From contig SCHM01000008.1 in the NCBI GenBank assembly GCA_004123355.1, positions 305,501 through 369,500 on the forward strand: a DNA stretch of 64,000 nucleotides, in the 5' to 3' direction. The position numbers and the translations under genes are program-made. The notes beneath the pieces were generated by a model. The model saw nothing but the letters and a program-made list of their open reading frames with translations. It ran no database searches and was not told the origin of the DNA. The DNA comes from Amphirosellinia nigrospora. Its lineage: Eukaryota > Ascomycota > Sordariomycetes > Xylariales > Xylariaceae. Of the stretch, positions 34,380 through 46,189 are shown one piece after another. How positions within the stretch are numbered: position 1 is the stretch's first letter; the number at the start of each line of letters is the position of its first letter.

Positions 34380-36448
34380 TATCCACAAAGTATAATCACA
34401 ATGGTCCGCCAGCGTGTCGAAAACAACCATGCAATGGCGTGGTTCTTTGCTCTCTAACACCGAGAAGAAAGCTTCCGCTAGCTGCCTATCACCGCAGTCA
34501 TCTATGCCTCGGTGAACTTTGAACCTCGCTAATAAATGACCTATCGGTTGTAGAACTCGGTGGCGGAAGAAAGAAACCCATTTATTCAACATCGTGAGTG
34601 AACCGGGGGCTTTAATATCTTCAGGCGTCGGTATAACCCTGGGACGTGATGGATAAAAGACATCGCCGTCAAAATTTATCGCAAGTAACACACCTTCAAG
34701 CGTGATCATGCCGTCACGAACAGGTCCACAACCGTCTCCTTCACGTGTGGCGCTGACTGTGTTTGCACTTATAACCGCCACAAGGTTCTCTGCAGGATTT
34801 GGGGTACTTCCAATGTGAGGCATTTGGATGTTCCCATCGAGTGCCGCCCACGACCACGAAGGGGCGCGATATCCTGGTGGTCGAATATTCACCTCCAAAG
34901 AATTCCAAAGTAGGTCTTGTGGCAACTTTACCTTCCAAATCCCAGCGAGATACTCTGTGTCCACACAACCCAGTCCCTGGAGGCGATTTTTCATGTCCTG
35001 AGCCAAGCCTGCTAGAGCTACGAGCTTATCGCATGCGAACGTCAAGTTGCATTTCGTATACGTTGACTGTATCTCGTACCAATCTTGGAATAGGGTGTCT
35101 ATAGCGCTCGCTTTATCGAAAGAGGAGTTTGCGCGTAGAAATTGATTTCCATCGCTGATCAAACTTTTCCAGGCATGACCATGCTTCGACGCAGCCTCTT
35201 CGGCGGGATCCGCACGAGGATGTGTTTCGCAGGCCATCAGCTCGTTACATTCCCAGGAAAGCTGACCGGGGCCGAAGAACAGTGTCCGAGGTGCAAGAAC
35301 CCGTTCCTGTACAACCCACCCTCGCTGGGTCAAGGACGCGTCCTTGAACCGCCACCTAAAATCATTCCACATGGATTCCAAATCCTAAAGACTCACATAC
35401 GGTGTCTGATCGTCAGGGCCATCGATGCCAAAGTTCACGATCCTAAATTCGGTGTCCCTTGGGTTTCGAGAAAAGAATAAACTATCTTTGGGATCTTCTG
35501 CCCCGAGAGCACCAATGTTAAGAAAGGAATTACTGTAGACGTCCTTCATCAGTTGAGCTTCGCGTGCCTATTCTGCTTTACAGTCCTGTATGATGCACAA
35601 GCGATCTACCCAGATGTAATGGAAATCAAGTCGGCTCATTATAGTAAGGGCATCCTTGATGGTCTTGGGCAGACGATCCACGGGCTGCAGCTGGGACAAT
35701 ATCTTTTGGCTTGTCCGCGTCAGCATGAGTTGGTTTTCTGGTTTGTCCCTCCCCAACAGTAACTCAAGGTTAGATAACGGCTACCCGGTCTGATTTGCGT
35801 TTTCTCGACGATGCGAAACATTGGTGTTTTCGTTTCTATTCCCGACAGTTCCATGAGCCTTGTCGGAATAAACGAGGTCGTCGCTCTTGCGTTGCAACTG
35901 TCGTGAGTTTCCAAGCAGTCGGACAGCCACCTTTCAGCGCAGCGCCATGAGCTTTCGCTCTCGGTGCTTGGGCCTATATTCAAATTGACGGCCCAATCGT
36001 GCGCGTGACCTTGAATTACTGGGATAATATCGTCCGTTATCACACTCGATTCCCTAAATACCCATATCCTGGTTGTCTGCCTTTCAGCCCAATTTCTGCA
36101 GATCGTAAAGATAGAATAATAGCCTGGGCTTGCGGGTTCCGAGTATGGCTCTACGTATTTGTCAAGCCAATCGAGGCGAGAACATAACCTACAGCCGTCG
36201 GCCCGTGAGTTCAGATAGGACTCTCGTGTGGTATGGTGGCCGAAGACAAAGTGCTCGGGCGCATCAGGATTCTGGAAACCGCTCGCCCGTGATGCCGCTT
36301 TGGAGTATTCTCTAATAGGTTGTTGAAAGTCCTTAGGAGGATACTTCCTATACCACTCCCTTTCCCATTCCCAACTATCTCCAAGGCGAATCGTTTTTGC
36401 AGGGTCCCAAATACCCCCGAAGGCATTACGGCAGATATGACACAGCAT
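34308..36448 (-). pseudogene. HET-domain protein (heterokaryon incompatibility type), with two stops and a frameshift
   Basis: HET domains trigger cell death when genetically different hyphae fuse, or act in related immune-like responses. Start taken at 36448, giving the usual opening MLCHICRNAFGGIW; an earlier in-frame start at 36667 is possible. The HET domain begins around RYLTLSYCWGG, then continues DRLPKTIKDALTIM and the signature FHYIWVDRLCIIQD; GWVVQERVLAPRTLFFG follows and LSWEC ends the core. The frame shifts near 35735 (one base missing); adding it gives 714 codons. Two in-frame TAG codons interrupt it: at 35568-35570, where the family has Trp after CIIQD, and at 35385-35387. Both are one transition from a sense codon. 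The last codons lie in the direct repeat. Probably inactive. Confidence 0.85.
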
Positions 36449-37862
36449 ATTCTCAGCGTGGGATAAGTTTGAAGCGTAAACTACGGCGAGGTGAGTGTTT
36501 CCAGCCAACGGTTGGTTATCAATTGGCCTTGGCATCCCACCGCCGGGATTACAACACCCCAGGGCCTTCCGAAAAAACTCCACTGTGCTATATAAAACTA
36601 TTATTTGATACTTGAGTAGATTAACCAACATTGAAAAAGAATAATTCATACAATAAGAAAGAGACAATCAAGGTTTAGTTTTTAATGTGTTCCTGTTATT
36701 CTTGTTTGGATTTATTTGCCTTATATACCTAGGTATGTTGGTCATTCTACTCTTATAACCCAGGAAGGCCCTGCACCCCACATCCCAATCGGATTGGAGT
36801 CTCCATCTCATATACTTCATCGCTTCGTCTGCATAGTAGACCTACTCAATGGGTCTAGATCATGGGCTCAGAGTACGGCCTCACGTGTACGACTCTTAGA
36901 GCCTACGCCGAAGCCTATACTGAAGTCCGGGATAGTCAAACTACAGGGTCATATGTCTACAGAGCCAAAGGAGAGGGTTCGAGGCTACTGAGTTGTAGAT
37001 ATGAGGCTATTAGAGTATGTAACATATAAAATTCGCCCGCCTAGAGATGTAGAAAGATATATCTTTATGGAAATTATTATAACTTGATCTCTTTCCAAGC
37101 CTTTCACAGAAGCCCTTGTTCCATCGATATTTGTCACTGAGAATAAGAGACTATAATACTTTACATACATGAGGCTATGCATAATTTAAGTGCTACGTGG
37201 CATACAACAGTTGTATTGTAATTCAGATCATAAGAATAATGCCGACTGATAAATTTTAACTTGTTTACTAGGACAAGAATAGCTCGCCAAGTTCCTCTTT
37301 CTGACATGGACTGTTGATTTGACTCCCTACCCTAGGTATTTAGTTAACACCGCATAACCAGTACCCTTGCGTTCAAATTGCCCATTTAGAGATCTTCACG
37401 TTTCCAAACATGACGTGTAGGACCACAGAAAACTCAACATATATGCGGCTCCAAAGAATTGACTACTCTGGGAAGCAATTACACCGGAAATAAGTAGCTA
37501 AAACCCGGAATCCGAGCTGGTGGATTGTCAGAACCAAAGGGGAAGTAAGTGAACGGGCGTTTATCCCAAGAACCAACAACTAGTCGTGAGATGCTGGCCC
37601 ACTTCGGATATAGGCGTTAAGTCCTTGGCACGGAAGTTTTGGACCATGATGGTTTATCATCAGAGTGTACTTATTCAGAGGGTTCGTGAATCGAGTCTCT
37701 TAGTCCTTAACCCAAGGTTCCATAAAGCATTTAGAATTATCACTCGTAGTGAGGAACTTAACGATACCGATTCCAGGGTGTCGGCTAAGGTTCCTTTCTC
37801 AAATCACGCAACTCTGCAACTCCGTACCTGGATTCGAGTGCCAATAACCCTAACACGGCGTC
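36449..37862. other. Intergenic, no gene seen
   Basis: Divergent spacer between the HET gene (minus) and the aldo-keto reductase gene (plus). Open frames are short and random. No repeat or RNA gene is evident. Confidence 0.4.
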
Positions 37863-38858
37863 ATGTCTCCTGTTCCTTTGACCTTTGGCTGTGCCTCGGT
37901 GCATACGGACGGCATGTGGAATACATCCAGTAAGCTCAAGGAGCTGTTCTTGGTGCTGCATGAAGTTGGCATTACACAGCTCGACAGCGGGCAACTATAC
38001 GGAAACTGTGAGGTGTTGCTAGGCCAAGCAAACGTTTCAAATGAATGTTTCACCATCGACAGCAAGACGCCCGGCGGCTTTGTGCCGGGAAGCCTAGAGC
38101 CAGGCAGGCTGGTGGCCGACTTTCACGCCACACTCAAGAACCTGGGTGTCACTCAAATCGATACCTTCTTCATCCATGGACCCGACAGAAATGCGCCGAT
38201 GGCTCCGGCTCTGCAGGCGTTAGATTCCTTACACCAGCAGGGGTATTTTAGTCGACTGGGACTGTCCAACTACACGGCAGATGAAGTAATCGCTGTGCAT
38301 AAGCTTGCAACGGAAAACGGATGGATTAAGCCGGCAGTTTACCAAGGAAGTTACTCGGCGTTCACGCGTCGACAAGAGACCGAAATCCTACCGACACTGC
38401 GTAGGTTGAACATGTCATTCTCGGCGTATAGTCCATTAGCGGGCGGATTCTTGGCCCGAAGAAGCCTTGGTGAGCTCAATGCGCCCGAGTCCGGGGGCCG
38501 GTTCGCTGTCGATCCATCAGACCCGGAAGGGAAGAAGGGAGGCCTGGGTTTGTACCGGGAGATGTATAGCTCGCAGCCGAAACTGGTGCAGGCTCTAGCG
38601 GACTGGGCCAGCATCGCCGACGAGGCCGGGTGCAGTTGTCCGGCCGAGATGGCGACAAGGTGGATAGTGTGGGACTCAGCTCTCTCGGCGGACCTTGGCG
38701 ACCGCGTTACGTGCGGGGCGACGCGGGAGGGTCAGCTCCGGAACATGGTGAAATGGATTGAGAAGGGGAGCCTTGGGTTGCAGACGTGTGCTAAGATCGA
38801 TGCATTATGGAATCAGATCAAGGACGTGGCGCCCCTGGACAACTTCAACAGGGCGTAG
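37863..38858 (+). CDS. Aldo-keto reductase, AKR7 (aflatoxin aldehyde reductase)-like
   Basis: NADPH-dependent reduction of aldehydes or ketones in the cytosol. A single uninterrupted exon of 331 residues, the usual length for this family. The catalytic tetrad can be read directly: D41 and Y46 in QLDSGQLYGNCEVLLG, K68 in FTIDSKTPGG and H105 in DTFFIHGPDR. Barrel strands and the cofactor side follow in order: FSRLGLSNYTADEV, PAVYQGSYSAFTRRQETEIL, FSAYSPLAGGFLARR and, near the end, the cofactor-binding GATREGQLRNMVKW. The ordering and the ALQALDSLHQQGYFSRLGLS segment fit the AKR7 group better than AKR1. The physiological substrate is unknown. It is not surrounded by other biosynthetic genes, so a general detoxification role is more likely than a pathway role. 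Confidence 0.93.
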   Translation: MSPVPLTFGCASVHTDGMWNTSSKLKELFLVLHEVGITQLDSGQLYGNCEVLLGQANVSNECFTIDSKTPGGFVPGSLEPGRLVADFHATLKNLGVTQIDTFFIHGPDRNAPMAPALQALDSLHQQGYFSRLGLSNYTADEVIAVHKLATENGWIKPAVYQGSYSAFTRRQETEILPTLRRLNMSFSAYSPLAGGFLARRSLGELNAPESGGRFAVDPSDPEGKKGGLGLYREMYSSQPKLVQALADWASIADEAGCSCPAEMATRWIVWDSALSADLGDRVTCGATREGQLRNMVKWIEKGSLGLQTCAKIDALWNQIKDVAPLDNFNRA

Positions 38859-39449
38859 AATCCCAAATTAGAGACTGTCTAGGTAGGTTTAGGTAGATAA
38901 GCAAACTAGCAAGAGCAACGAACGAGATGGGCTATGATATCCAAGATTGTAGTAAAAGCGGTTTTGCTTAGTTGGAGAGAAGCGCTTGCTGTTAGAACAT
39001 GTCCCTGGTGACAACTGCCTAGTGGCAGGTAGGTGAGTACTGATAACGATAACGATACCTCTAACCGTGACCGTGCTGTAGCTACCCCGCCATCCGCTAG
39101 CCAAGCTTAGCCGCTTCCATGGAGATAAAGTAAATCAGGTGAAGGGAGCTTGGTATGTACGTGCGACGACTGTATCTACATAAGTACTTAAATAACATTC
39201 TAGTTGCCAAAACAATCTTTACTGCTTACCGAACCATCACTCTCACAGACAACACCGATAAATCATCAGCTCCAAGGCTATAAGCCCAACTACGTATCTA
39301 CATATATGCTCTCCCCTCTTGCGCTCAGTCCTTCCACAAAAGTGACCTGGCTACGTCTTATCACACCAACTCGAGGTCGGTTCGAGCATTCCTTTTGCTC
39401 TGCCGCATAAGAAACAGCCTTACGCAAATACGCCTTACTGCCGCCCATC
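38859..39449. other. Intergenic, no gene seen
   Basis: Spacer between the reductase and csn1, both on the plus strand. It should contain the csn1 promoter. No coding signal or notable motif found. Confidence 0.4.
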
Positions 39450-41143
39450 ATGGCTTCCGATCCACAGATTCAGCTTCTCCCTTTCTTCACAGCCATGGAG
39501 AACCAGGGTCGTATCATCGTCAGAGGTGTGTGCTTCTCCCAGCGCCGGCAGCGGCATCGATGCCTGTACTGACTGATTGACCTTGCCCCCATCACAGATA
39601 TGCCCAAGTTGGATCTCGAGCTTTACATATCAAACTACACAGGTCTGTTCCCGTTGACCTCCGCGCGAAATAGCGAAATTCATGAACTAACACAGACACC
39701 TCCCTCGTCTAGGCCGGTCTCGATTCGATCGACTCCTGCTGATTGGCCAGTGCTCTGTACCGCTGTGCCTCGACGCCCTGAAAGCCGCTGTCGTGGAGGC
39801 TAAGAAAGGAAGAGACGTCCAACGATACATCGATGCTTGCGAGTGTATGCGTTTGGCCGCTCCGAACGAGCCGGAAGCCCAATACGATGAGGCCTGGATC
39901 AACGCCATGGCGAGTTCGAATAAGAATCGTACCCACCAACTGGAAAGCGAGCTCAAGGGATACAAGAACAATCTCGTGAAAGAAAGCATAAGAGTACGGG
40001 CCTTCACATCATAGGAAACCCGGTGTAGGGACAGCAACTGACCACGCACTCGCTAGATCGGCTATCGCGATCTCGGCGAACACTTTGGAGAGCATAGGCA
40101 ACCTCAGCGGCGCAGCGGACGCTTATATCAAGATGCGGCCCGAATCAAGTACGACATCTCACACCGTCGAAATCAGCAAACATATGATTGGCACGATGCT
40201 ACAGAAGCAGGACTGGACCGGAATCTTGGCCAACGTAAATAAGATTATGACGCCTGGCGCGAACACCGCCGAGAGCGGAGCCGAACAGCCCTACCAAAAG
40301 ACAGTGGCGGGCCTGGCATATCTCGGTTCCGAGAAGTATGCCGAGGCAGCTAAGTGTTTCCTGGAAGCCGGAGATCCTAACATGTGCCAGCGCTTTAATG
40401 ATGTGGCTAGCGCTAACGATGTTGCAACCTACGGCGGCTTATTGGCCCTTGCCTCGATGGACCGGAACGAATTACAACGCAAAGTCCTTGAAAACTCTTC
40501 ATTCAGAAACTACCTCGAGCTGGAGCCTCATGTTCGCAAGGCTGTTTCTATGTTTGTTAATTGTCGCTTTTCTGCATGTCTAGAGATACTTGAGCGCTAT
40601 CGTTCTGACTACCTCCTCGACTTATATCTACAAAAGCACGTCGCCAATATTTTCTCCCTGATCCGCAAGAAATGTATTATTCAGTATCTTGTACCCTTCT
40701 CCTGTGTTACCCTGGACAACATGAACGCAGTCTTCGCTAAGCCGGGTGAGAGTCTCGAGGCGGAGCTGATATCATGATAAAAAGTGGAGCGTTGAAGGGA
40801 CGAATCAACACGATTGACAAGGTAGGCGAGGCAAGAAAGATTGACTTAGGGCTCCGGCACTAATTTTGATGACTAGCTCCTCGTAATGGTGTCGACGGAT
40901 CCTCGCGTAGCGATGCAAACGCATGCATTAGAGACGGCTAGAAAATATACGAGGGAGGCTATAGAACGCATCCGGCGCATGAGCCTCGCCGCTGCTGACC
41001 TTGAGGTCAGGGGGCCTCACCGAAAAGGGGCTGGTGGTGCTGGCAGCTTGCCAGGTCTTGGTGAAATACTCCACGACGATAATGCCAGCGAACCAAGTTT
41101 CGCTGCCGATCTCGGTTTGATGGCTACCCAAAACCAAAGTTAG
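39450..41143 (+). CDS. csn1: COP9 signalosome subunit 1 (Csn1)
   Basis: Subunit of the COP9 signalosome, which removes Nedd8 from cullin-RING ubiquitin ligases in the nucleus. Five exons: 39450-39525, 39598-39642, 39713-39993, 40057-40821 and 40877-41143, all at GT...AG sites. The N-terminal RPN7-like part reads across introns (LDLELYISNYT^GRSRFDRLL, then IGQCSVPLCLDALKAAVVEA). The helical repeats contain GYRDLGEHF...SIGNLSGAADAYIKMR, and the PCI domain spans roughly ENSSFRNYLELEPHVRKAVS to DPRVAMQTHALETARKYTRE. One base is extra at about 40087 (TTTGGAG) and one missing at about 40772 (ATATCATG); both lie in conserved sequence and together keep the total at 478 codons. In a conserved gene with no other damage these look like errors. 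It is convergent with prp18. Confidence 0.93.
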
Positions 41144-41561
41144 GAGCAAGAGGGGCAAGAGAAGCGAAAGTTTGACGATAGTGATACATCAGATTCAAGC
41201 GGCGGAGATTCGCAGCGCCGCAGGATTGCCAGCGATACTGAGAGTGATCTCTCTTGATCCCTACTTATAGTCGCTGATGAACCTTGGAACGGACTCCAAG
41301 TAACGGCAGGGCACGATGATCGCAAAACTAAGCGACTGAAAGGCTAATATGGAAGGAGGTGCAGTGTTAGAGAGAGGCATTAAGTCCCGAGTTCCGACCA
41401 TGATTGGGACTAGAGAAATAAGTACTAGTCGAGATTTACCGAAGTAGTAAACGGTTCAGTAGCAGCATCACGGTCTTCCAGCAGGCTTAAAATTACCATA
41501 GACGGTAGATTAGTTACAGGGAAGTAATGATGAATGCTCATTGCTCTCTCCTATCGCTCGT

Positions 41562-42645
41562 CTACCCCATTAATTGCCGGATATCATCTGGCGGCCAGCG
41601 CACCTGGGCAAAGGTCAAACACCTCTTGATGCTCTGTAAATACTTCCTCGTGACCTCATCGCCCATGACGTGACCCCTCTCGCCGTTGTGTAGCTTCTCG
41701 CGGGCACTTCGCTCGTGGATACCCACCATGGTGACACCGATGGGCCAGGCGGCCTTGCCGATGCTCAGGCGCAGGTAGCCGTCGTTGGCGTCGACGTAGC
41801 GGCGCTCCTGGGCGGCCTGAACGATCTCGACGACGGGCTTGAGGATGTCGTCGTCGAGGTCGCCGCTCTCGAATTTGCGGAACAGCGGCACCATGTTAGC
41901 ACGGCTCGACACCATAGCGTTAACGGCGGCCTTGCCCGCGAACGTCGTGTCGTCCTGCTGCTTCTCCCGCCGCTCCCGCGCCAGCGCCGCCTCCCACTCG
42001 CGCAACACCATGGTGAAGTACGACGCCAGCTGCCGGAACAGGTATCGCCGCCCCTCCTTGTCCTGCGGCACCGCGTCCGCCGACACCTTCATGTCCGCCT
42101 CGTCGACCAGCTGCAGCGTCGTGGGGATGGGTCCCGCCGTGACCACCGTCGTCAGACGCCTGTACCGCTTCAGCCGGGCGCGGTGCGTCTCCCCGAACAG
42201 CGTGACCGGCTCGCCGAGGTCGCGCAGCTTGCTCGTGAGTTCCTCGTCGGGTATATCCTCGTCGCCGTTCTCGGCATTCTCGTCGTCGTCGTCCGCGTCG
42301 TCCCCGTTCTTGGGCGGCAGCTCGGGCAGCCCCAGCCGCTTCCGCCGCGCGCGCTCCTCCTCTTCCGCGGCCTCCTCACGCCGCCCGCCGCGTCTCCTCG
42401 GCTAGCCTGCGCCGCCGGTCCTCTCGTATCTGTGCCTCCTCGGCCGCCTCCTCCTCCCGCCGCCGCTTCTCGGCTGCCCTGCTCGCGCGCTTTTCCTCGA
42501 GCGCCGCCTGCTCCGCGCGATATTCGGCTTCGCGCTGCGCCTCGGCCTCGGAGCGGCGGATGTATTTCTTGTTGCTGGCTGTGTCGCTCTCGGTTTTGGG
42601 CTTCGATTTTGCGATCTCTTGGGACAGTAAGGCTGCGAAATCCAT
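41562..42645 (-). CDS. prp18: Pre-mRNA splicing factor Prp18
   Basis: Second-step splicing factor of the U5 snRNP, nuclear. Intronless. The N-terminus is MDFAALLSQEIAKSK followed by a long Arg/Glu-rich helix, then RKRLGLPELPPKNGDDADDD and EPVTLFGETHRARLKRYRRL. The C-terminal Prp18 domain is well preserved (KAAVNAMVSSRANMVPLFRK, YVDANDGYLRLSIGKAAWPI, GVTMVGIHERSAREKLH) and ends KRCLTFAQVRWPPDDIRQLMG. In the charged helix, near 42385, the frame shifts by one extra base in a GCGGCGGGCGGCG run. Removing it gives 361 codons, about 360 residues, normal for the family. As Prp18 is broadly conserved and nothing else is damaged, the shift is probably an error. Divergent from SAP18. Confidence 0.93.
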
Positions 42646-43234
42646 CTCGTCGTGCGCCCTGTGGGCGAGGTGATGTGATAGGATAGAATGAAAGCGCGGT
42701 TGATGATCGGTTTAGGTTTAGCGAATGTCTTGCGAAAAGATTCGTATTGCGGTGTTTTAGGCAGACGGTCTGGCGGGTTTCCTCTGCGAGAAGCTATGCG
42801 GATGTTTGTTAAAAACTTGGGAGGTGGTTATGATAGTCTGGACTCTTGACCCTTGACGAGCCGGCTCGGACGCTAGCACGGCCTAAGTATCGACGGTGCG
42901 TGCTGTGGGTCGGGAGGTACACTATAGTAGCGCTAGCGGGGGCGGAAGTACAAGGTACCTGCGACGCATAGCGGGTTGCCCCACACATGCCATAGCTTCA
43001 ATTCCTGTGCATCTTTGTTGTTGCCTCAACTTATGTACATTCACTTGACTTCAAGTTCCACCCTTTCTGTTTTCTTATTCAAGTGGAGGGTCTCCTCCCA
43101 TAAGTTCAACATATATTCAATTGCCGCTCAACTAAAAAGCTACGCCATTTGGTAGACGCTGGACAAGAATACACTGGGACTCACCATGATCTGAGCCAGG
43201 CGTGGTCGTGGTCGCTCTCCTCTCCCTGTTCACT
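42646..43234. promoter_or_regulatory. Shared upstream region of prp18 and SAP18
   Basis: A 589-bp spacer separates two divergent genes, one for splicing and one for chromatin, and must hold both promoters. No TATA box or known factor site stands out. Joint regulation is inferred only from arrangement. Confidence 0.4.
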
Positions 43235-44052
43235 ATGGATCGCTATACAACATCACCTTTTGCGCTGCAGCTCTTCTACAGAACGGGCGCCTTCCACAGG
43301 TGCGTCACTTTCCGCCCGCTCTCTCAAATTCCCTTTAGATAGCCGCGGCCTCGGGCTCCAATCTAGCAACAAGTAGCTGACAAGAACGCCCGGGACACAG
43401 ACCCGACGAGTTTACTGCAGCAGACTCTCTGCCGCCGTACCTCACCTTACACACCTGGCCCGATTGCACGCTGGACGAGCTCGCACACCACATCGCCGCC
43501 GACGGCCGTCTCCTACCCGACCCCGCCATCGGCACGCGCCTCGCCTTCCGCCTGCTCTTCCAGGACACGCGGGGTTCCGCGCCGGGCGGTAAGTACACGG
43601 TGAAGGAGCTGGGAAGCGTCGTGATCGGAGACGGCGGGCCGGGCCTGGACCCGGAGGACATCGACGCCGAGAGAATCCTCGACGACACCGACCCGGACAA
43701 GACGCTGGGCGACGCGCGCTTCGTCGTCGGCGACTACGTCTCCTGCGCCATCCTGCCACCCCTGCCCGACGGGTCCGTGGCCCCGGCCTCGAGCGCGCGT
43801 ATGGGCCGCGGCACGGGCGCCGGCGAGTCGAGGCTTGCCGTCGGACGTGCGCCGAACGGTCCCGCGCGTGATCGCGACGCGCCCTTCCCCCGTCACGCTC
43901 GCGGGAGAGGCGGCGTGGCGAGAGCCGGCTACGAGCATTTCAGCGTCCGCGGTGCCCGGGGTAACGTGCCCTCCGGTGAGTGGAGGAGGGGAGAGCAGTT
44001 GCCGGATATGCCTCCCGGCGGACGGCCAGCGAGGAATAGAGGCAGATTCTGA
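43235..44052 (+). CDS. SAP18-like subunit of the Sin3 histone deacetylase complex
   Basis: SAP18 proteins have a ubiquitin-like fold; they join Sin3 deacetylase and, in animals, the exon-junction-linked ASAP complex. Two exons, 43235-43299 and 43401-44052, join as TGAFHR^PDEFTAADSLPPY through a 101-bp intron. The domain is complete: SPFALQLFYRTGAFHR, LTLHTWPDCTLDELAHHIAA, LLPDPAIGTRLAFRLLFQD, GKYTVKELGSVVIG, then DPDKTLGDARFVVGDYVSCA and ILPPL. A Gly/Arg-rich tail follows (RGRGGVARAG, GGRPARNRGRF), as in several fungal members. The whole frame, 238 residues, is open with no indel. The start was chosen because it is the first ATG before the conserved domain; an upstream exon cannot be ruled out. 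Confidence 0.92.
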
Positions 44053-45049
44053 AGGAAGAACGACACGAACGAGCTGAACATACTGGGCGATGGATGGAAA
44101 TAATTGTGATTATCACGAACTGGTACTTCTAGCATTCATCTGAGGCTAGGATTGTACAACACAATGGAAGGAGATGGACGAATTTCGCAACATTTTTCGT
44201 CGTCGGCTTGGCGCTCGATCACCAAGTTCTCCAGCTATCAGCGCGGATAGAGGAATCGTGGTTAAGAAGGTCGGCGAAGCGATACCTGGCCTAGAACAAG
44301 ACGAGAGCTGGCCATAGCCAGCTGCATAAACGCATGGCTAGATTGAGCACGGCATAAGACATGGAACGAAAGATGGGTTTTAGCACCGATAACATCGAGT
44401 CAGTTCTACCTTGTGCGGCCTACTTCCCAGATTATAGATAGAAGTTCGGGGGCAAGGTGGGACTGAAAGGAAACTGTTGGCATGACGGACAACATTAGAT
44501 ATTACGGGATGGTTTCAAGAGGGTTTGGCCAGTAGGTCTTGTATTTTGCGATTAGATACCCGAGTTACGTAAGGCTATGGTTAGGAGCGTCACCCCAACA
44601 TTGAATTATTACAAGTTCTTTTGAACGAATTAGAACGAGGTTGGGTGTCATGGATTGTAGTTTGCTCGTCTCATTCCCCTCTCATTCGTTGGGAGAGTCG
44701 ATATGGAAGTGTGGGACCTAATACATCGTGCTCAGCTAGATGGAGATTCTGATGTTGGTTATAGGTAGGTGTGGTAGTTGCATATGGATCGAGTATGAAA
44801 TGAATGCAGTGACTTAATTCTAAAGGAGTAGCAACACAAAACGGGGCGAAGAATGCGGGACTGCTGTCATGTTTCTTTCTTGTTCATTCTTATTCACCAA
44901 TCAACTGAGCCGCATAGACGCGGTGTAAAGCAACTAATGGGATACACTCGACCGAATTCTGTTCGCTCGTTATGGACAAATGGGAATAAGTGACGTTCGT
45001 ATCCTCCTTTCTCTCTCTTCACCATGATTTATCTTCCCACGATGCACTT
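44053..45049. other. Intergenic, no gene seen
   Basis: About 1 kb between the convergent SAP18 and NDUFB4-like genes. No coding signal, RNA gene or ordered repeat found. Confidence 0.4.
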
Positions 45050-45612
45050 CTAGTATTCCGATATCAAGTCTCCCTTCCTCTTCGCTCTCAGCTTGTATTT
45101 TCCCTGTAAATATAGGAGATTCGTTAGCCCAGATTTGGAAAACAAGAAAAGAGAGCGCCGGCGCGGCTTGTGTCGAGGGTTGGAGGAGTCGTGGTTCGCT
45201 GGTTCTCTCTTACATCTGTCTGGTAGGCGAGGACGCCAAAGATAAAAGGCACGACGACGGCGTACGCAAAGGTGATGCCAGCCGTCCTCTTGGTCCAGCG
45301 GAAGTACTTGTGTCGGTTTGTGTTCATGTCTATTAGATAGGCGGGTTAGCGATCTCGTTTTGTTTGCCTTTCGTTGGTCGGGTCGGGTCGGGTCGGGTCC
45401 GGTTCGGTTCGCGGCGTCGTCTTCCCCGGCGGGTTGGAGGGCTTCACACGTACTCCCTAGTTTTTGAATGGCCGGGTCCAAGGCCATGCCTGTGACGATG
45501 GTGTTAGCGATATTCCCATTTATTTGCTTGCTGCGCAATTGAGGGAGGAAGCGTGTGTCAATGCAGGCTCGTCGCTCGCAGGCCACGTACGGTAGTGTTG
45601 TAGGCCGCCCAT
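45050..45612 (-). CDS. Complex I accessory subunit NDUFB4 (B15)-like
   Basis: Small single-pass subunit of mitochondrial NADH:ubiquinone oxidoreductase, in the inner membrane. The gene is easy to miss because it consists of four short exons: 45591-45612, 45454-45489, 45214-45329 and 45050-45103, all with GT...AG introns (101, 124 and 110 bp). Joined they give 75 residues: MGGLQHY^RMALDPAIQKLG^, then NMNTNRHKYFRWTKRTAGIT, the membrane segment FAYAVVVPFIFGVLAYQTD, and ^GKYKLRAKRKGDLISEY. The NTNRxKYFRWTxRTAxITFAY block and the closing GKY...KRxGDxISE are diagnostic for the fungal B15 subunit. No frameshift. Its promoter region is shared with the divergent GST gene. Confidence 0.9.
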
Positions 45613-46189
45613 CTTGACGGAGTTTGGCACACGGCGGTGCGCTGATGTGCTCTCTGTTGGTTGTTCTTGGTAGTCGGAGGTGGGTTGTTGGCGATAAGAG
45701 TTGCCGGAACGTTCAATTGAGCTCTTGACTGCGAGGCCTGGGATTGGATGTCGGGTGAATGTGGCTTGAAGCTTGTGCTGCGCCACACCCGTTATCTCCA
45801 GCCTCAGTTAGGGATTGGGGGGCCAGTTAGCAAATCGACCTTGGACCTCGGTATCAGTTCAATCGAATGTTACAAGCAGTCTAGTCAACAACCTTGAATC
45901 TCGGACGCAGGAGTTAGCCCGACATAACAACGACTCATGCCGTATATCCCCGTAGAATTTTGTCGGGCTAACTCGCACCGGGCCAATTGTACCTAGGTAA
46001 TGCGAAGAGTCATACAGTAGACGTCGGGATCACGACACTCCGTAAGAAGCTTATTGGTAATCATATAATTCTATCTTTGTCTATTTGACCAAGTTCTATT
46101 TAAGCTCAGCTTCCGGCCTTTGTGTAAAACGTCAAATCCACTCTCGTCAACTTTTTAGATAATATTTAGAACAGCAATAGTCAAACAAG
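45613..46189. promoter_or_regulatory. Shared upstream region of NDUFB4-like and GST genes, with 64-bp inverted repeat
   Basis: A 577-bp spacer separates the two divergent genes. It contains a perfect 14-bp inverted repeat, GAGTTAGCCCGACA (45911-45924) and TGTCGGGCTAACTC (45961-45974), with a 36-base centre. This may be a transcription-factor site pair, a terminator-like hairpin or a remnant of a small inverted-repeat transposon. No target-site duplication is visible. Confidence 0.5.
45911..45974. repeat. Perfect 14-bp inverted repeat (possible MITE remnant)
   Basis: Arms GAGTTAGCCCGACA and TGTCGGGCTAACTC are exact reverse complements; the 36-base interior is unrelated. Outside the arms the flanks do not pair and show no duplicated target. 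Confidence 0.85.

Noticed and set aside
41715-42686. Long plus-strand open frame opposite Prp18
   Set aside because: It is the antisense of the Prp18 coding region; the minus strand has the conserved domain.
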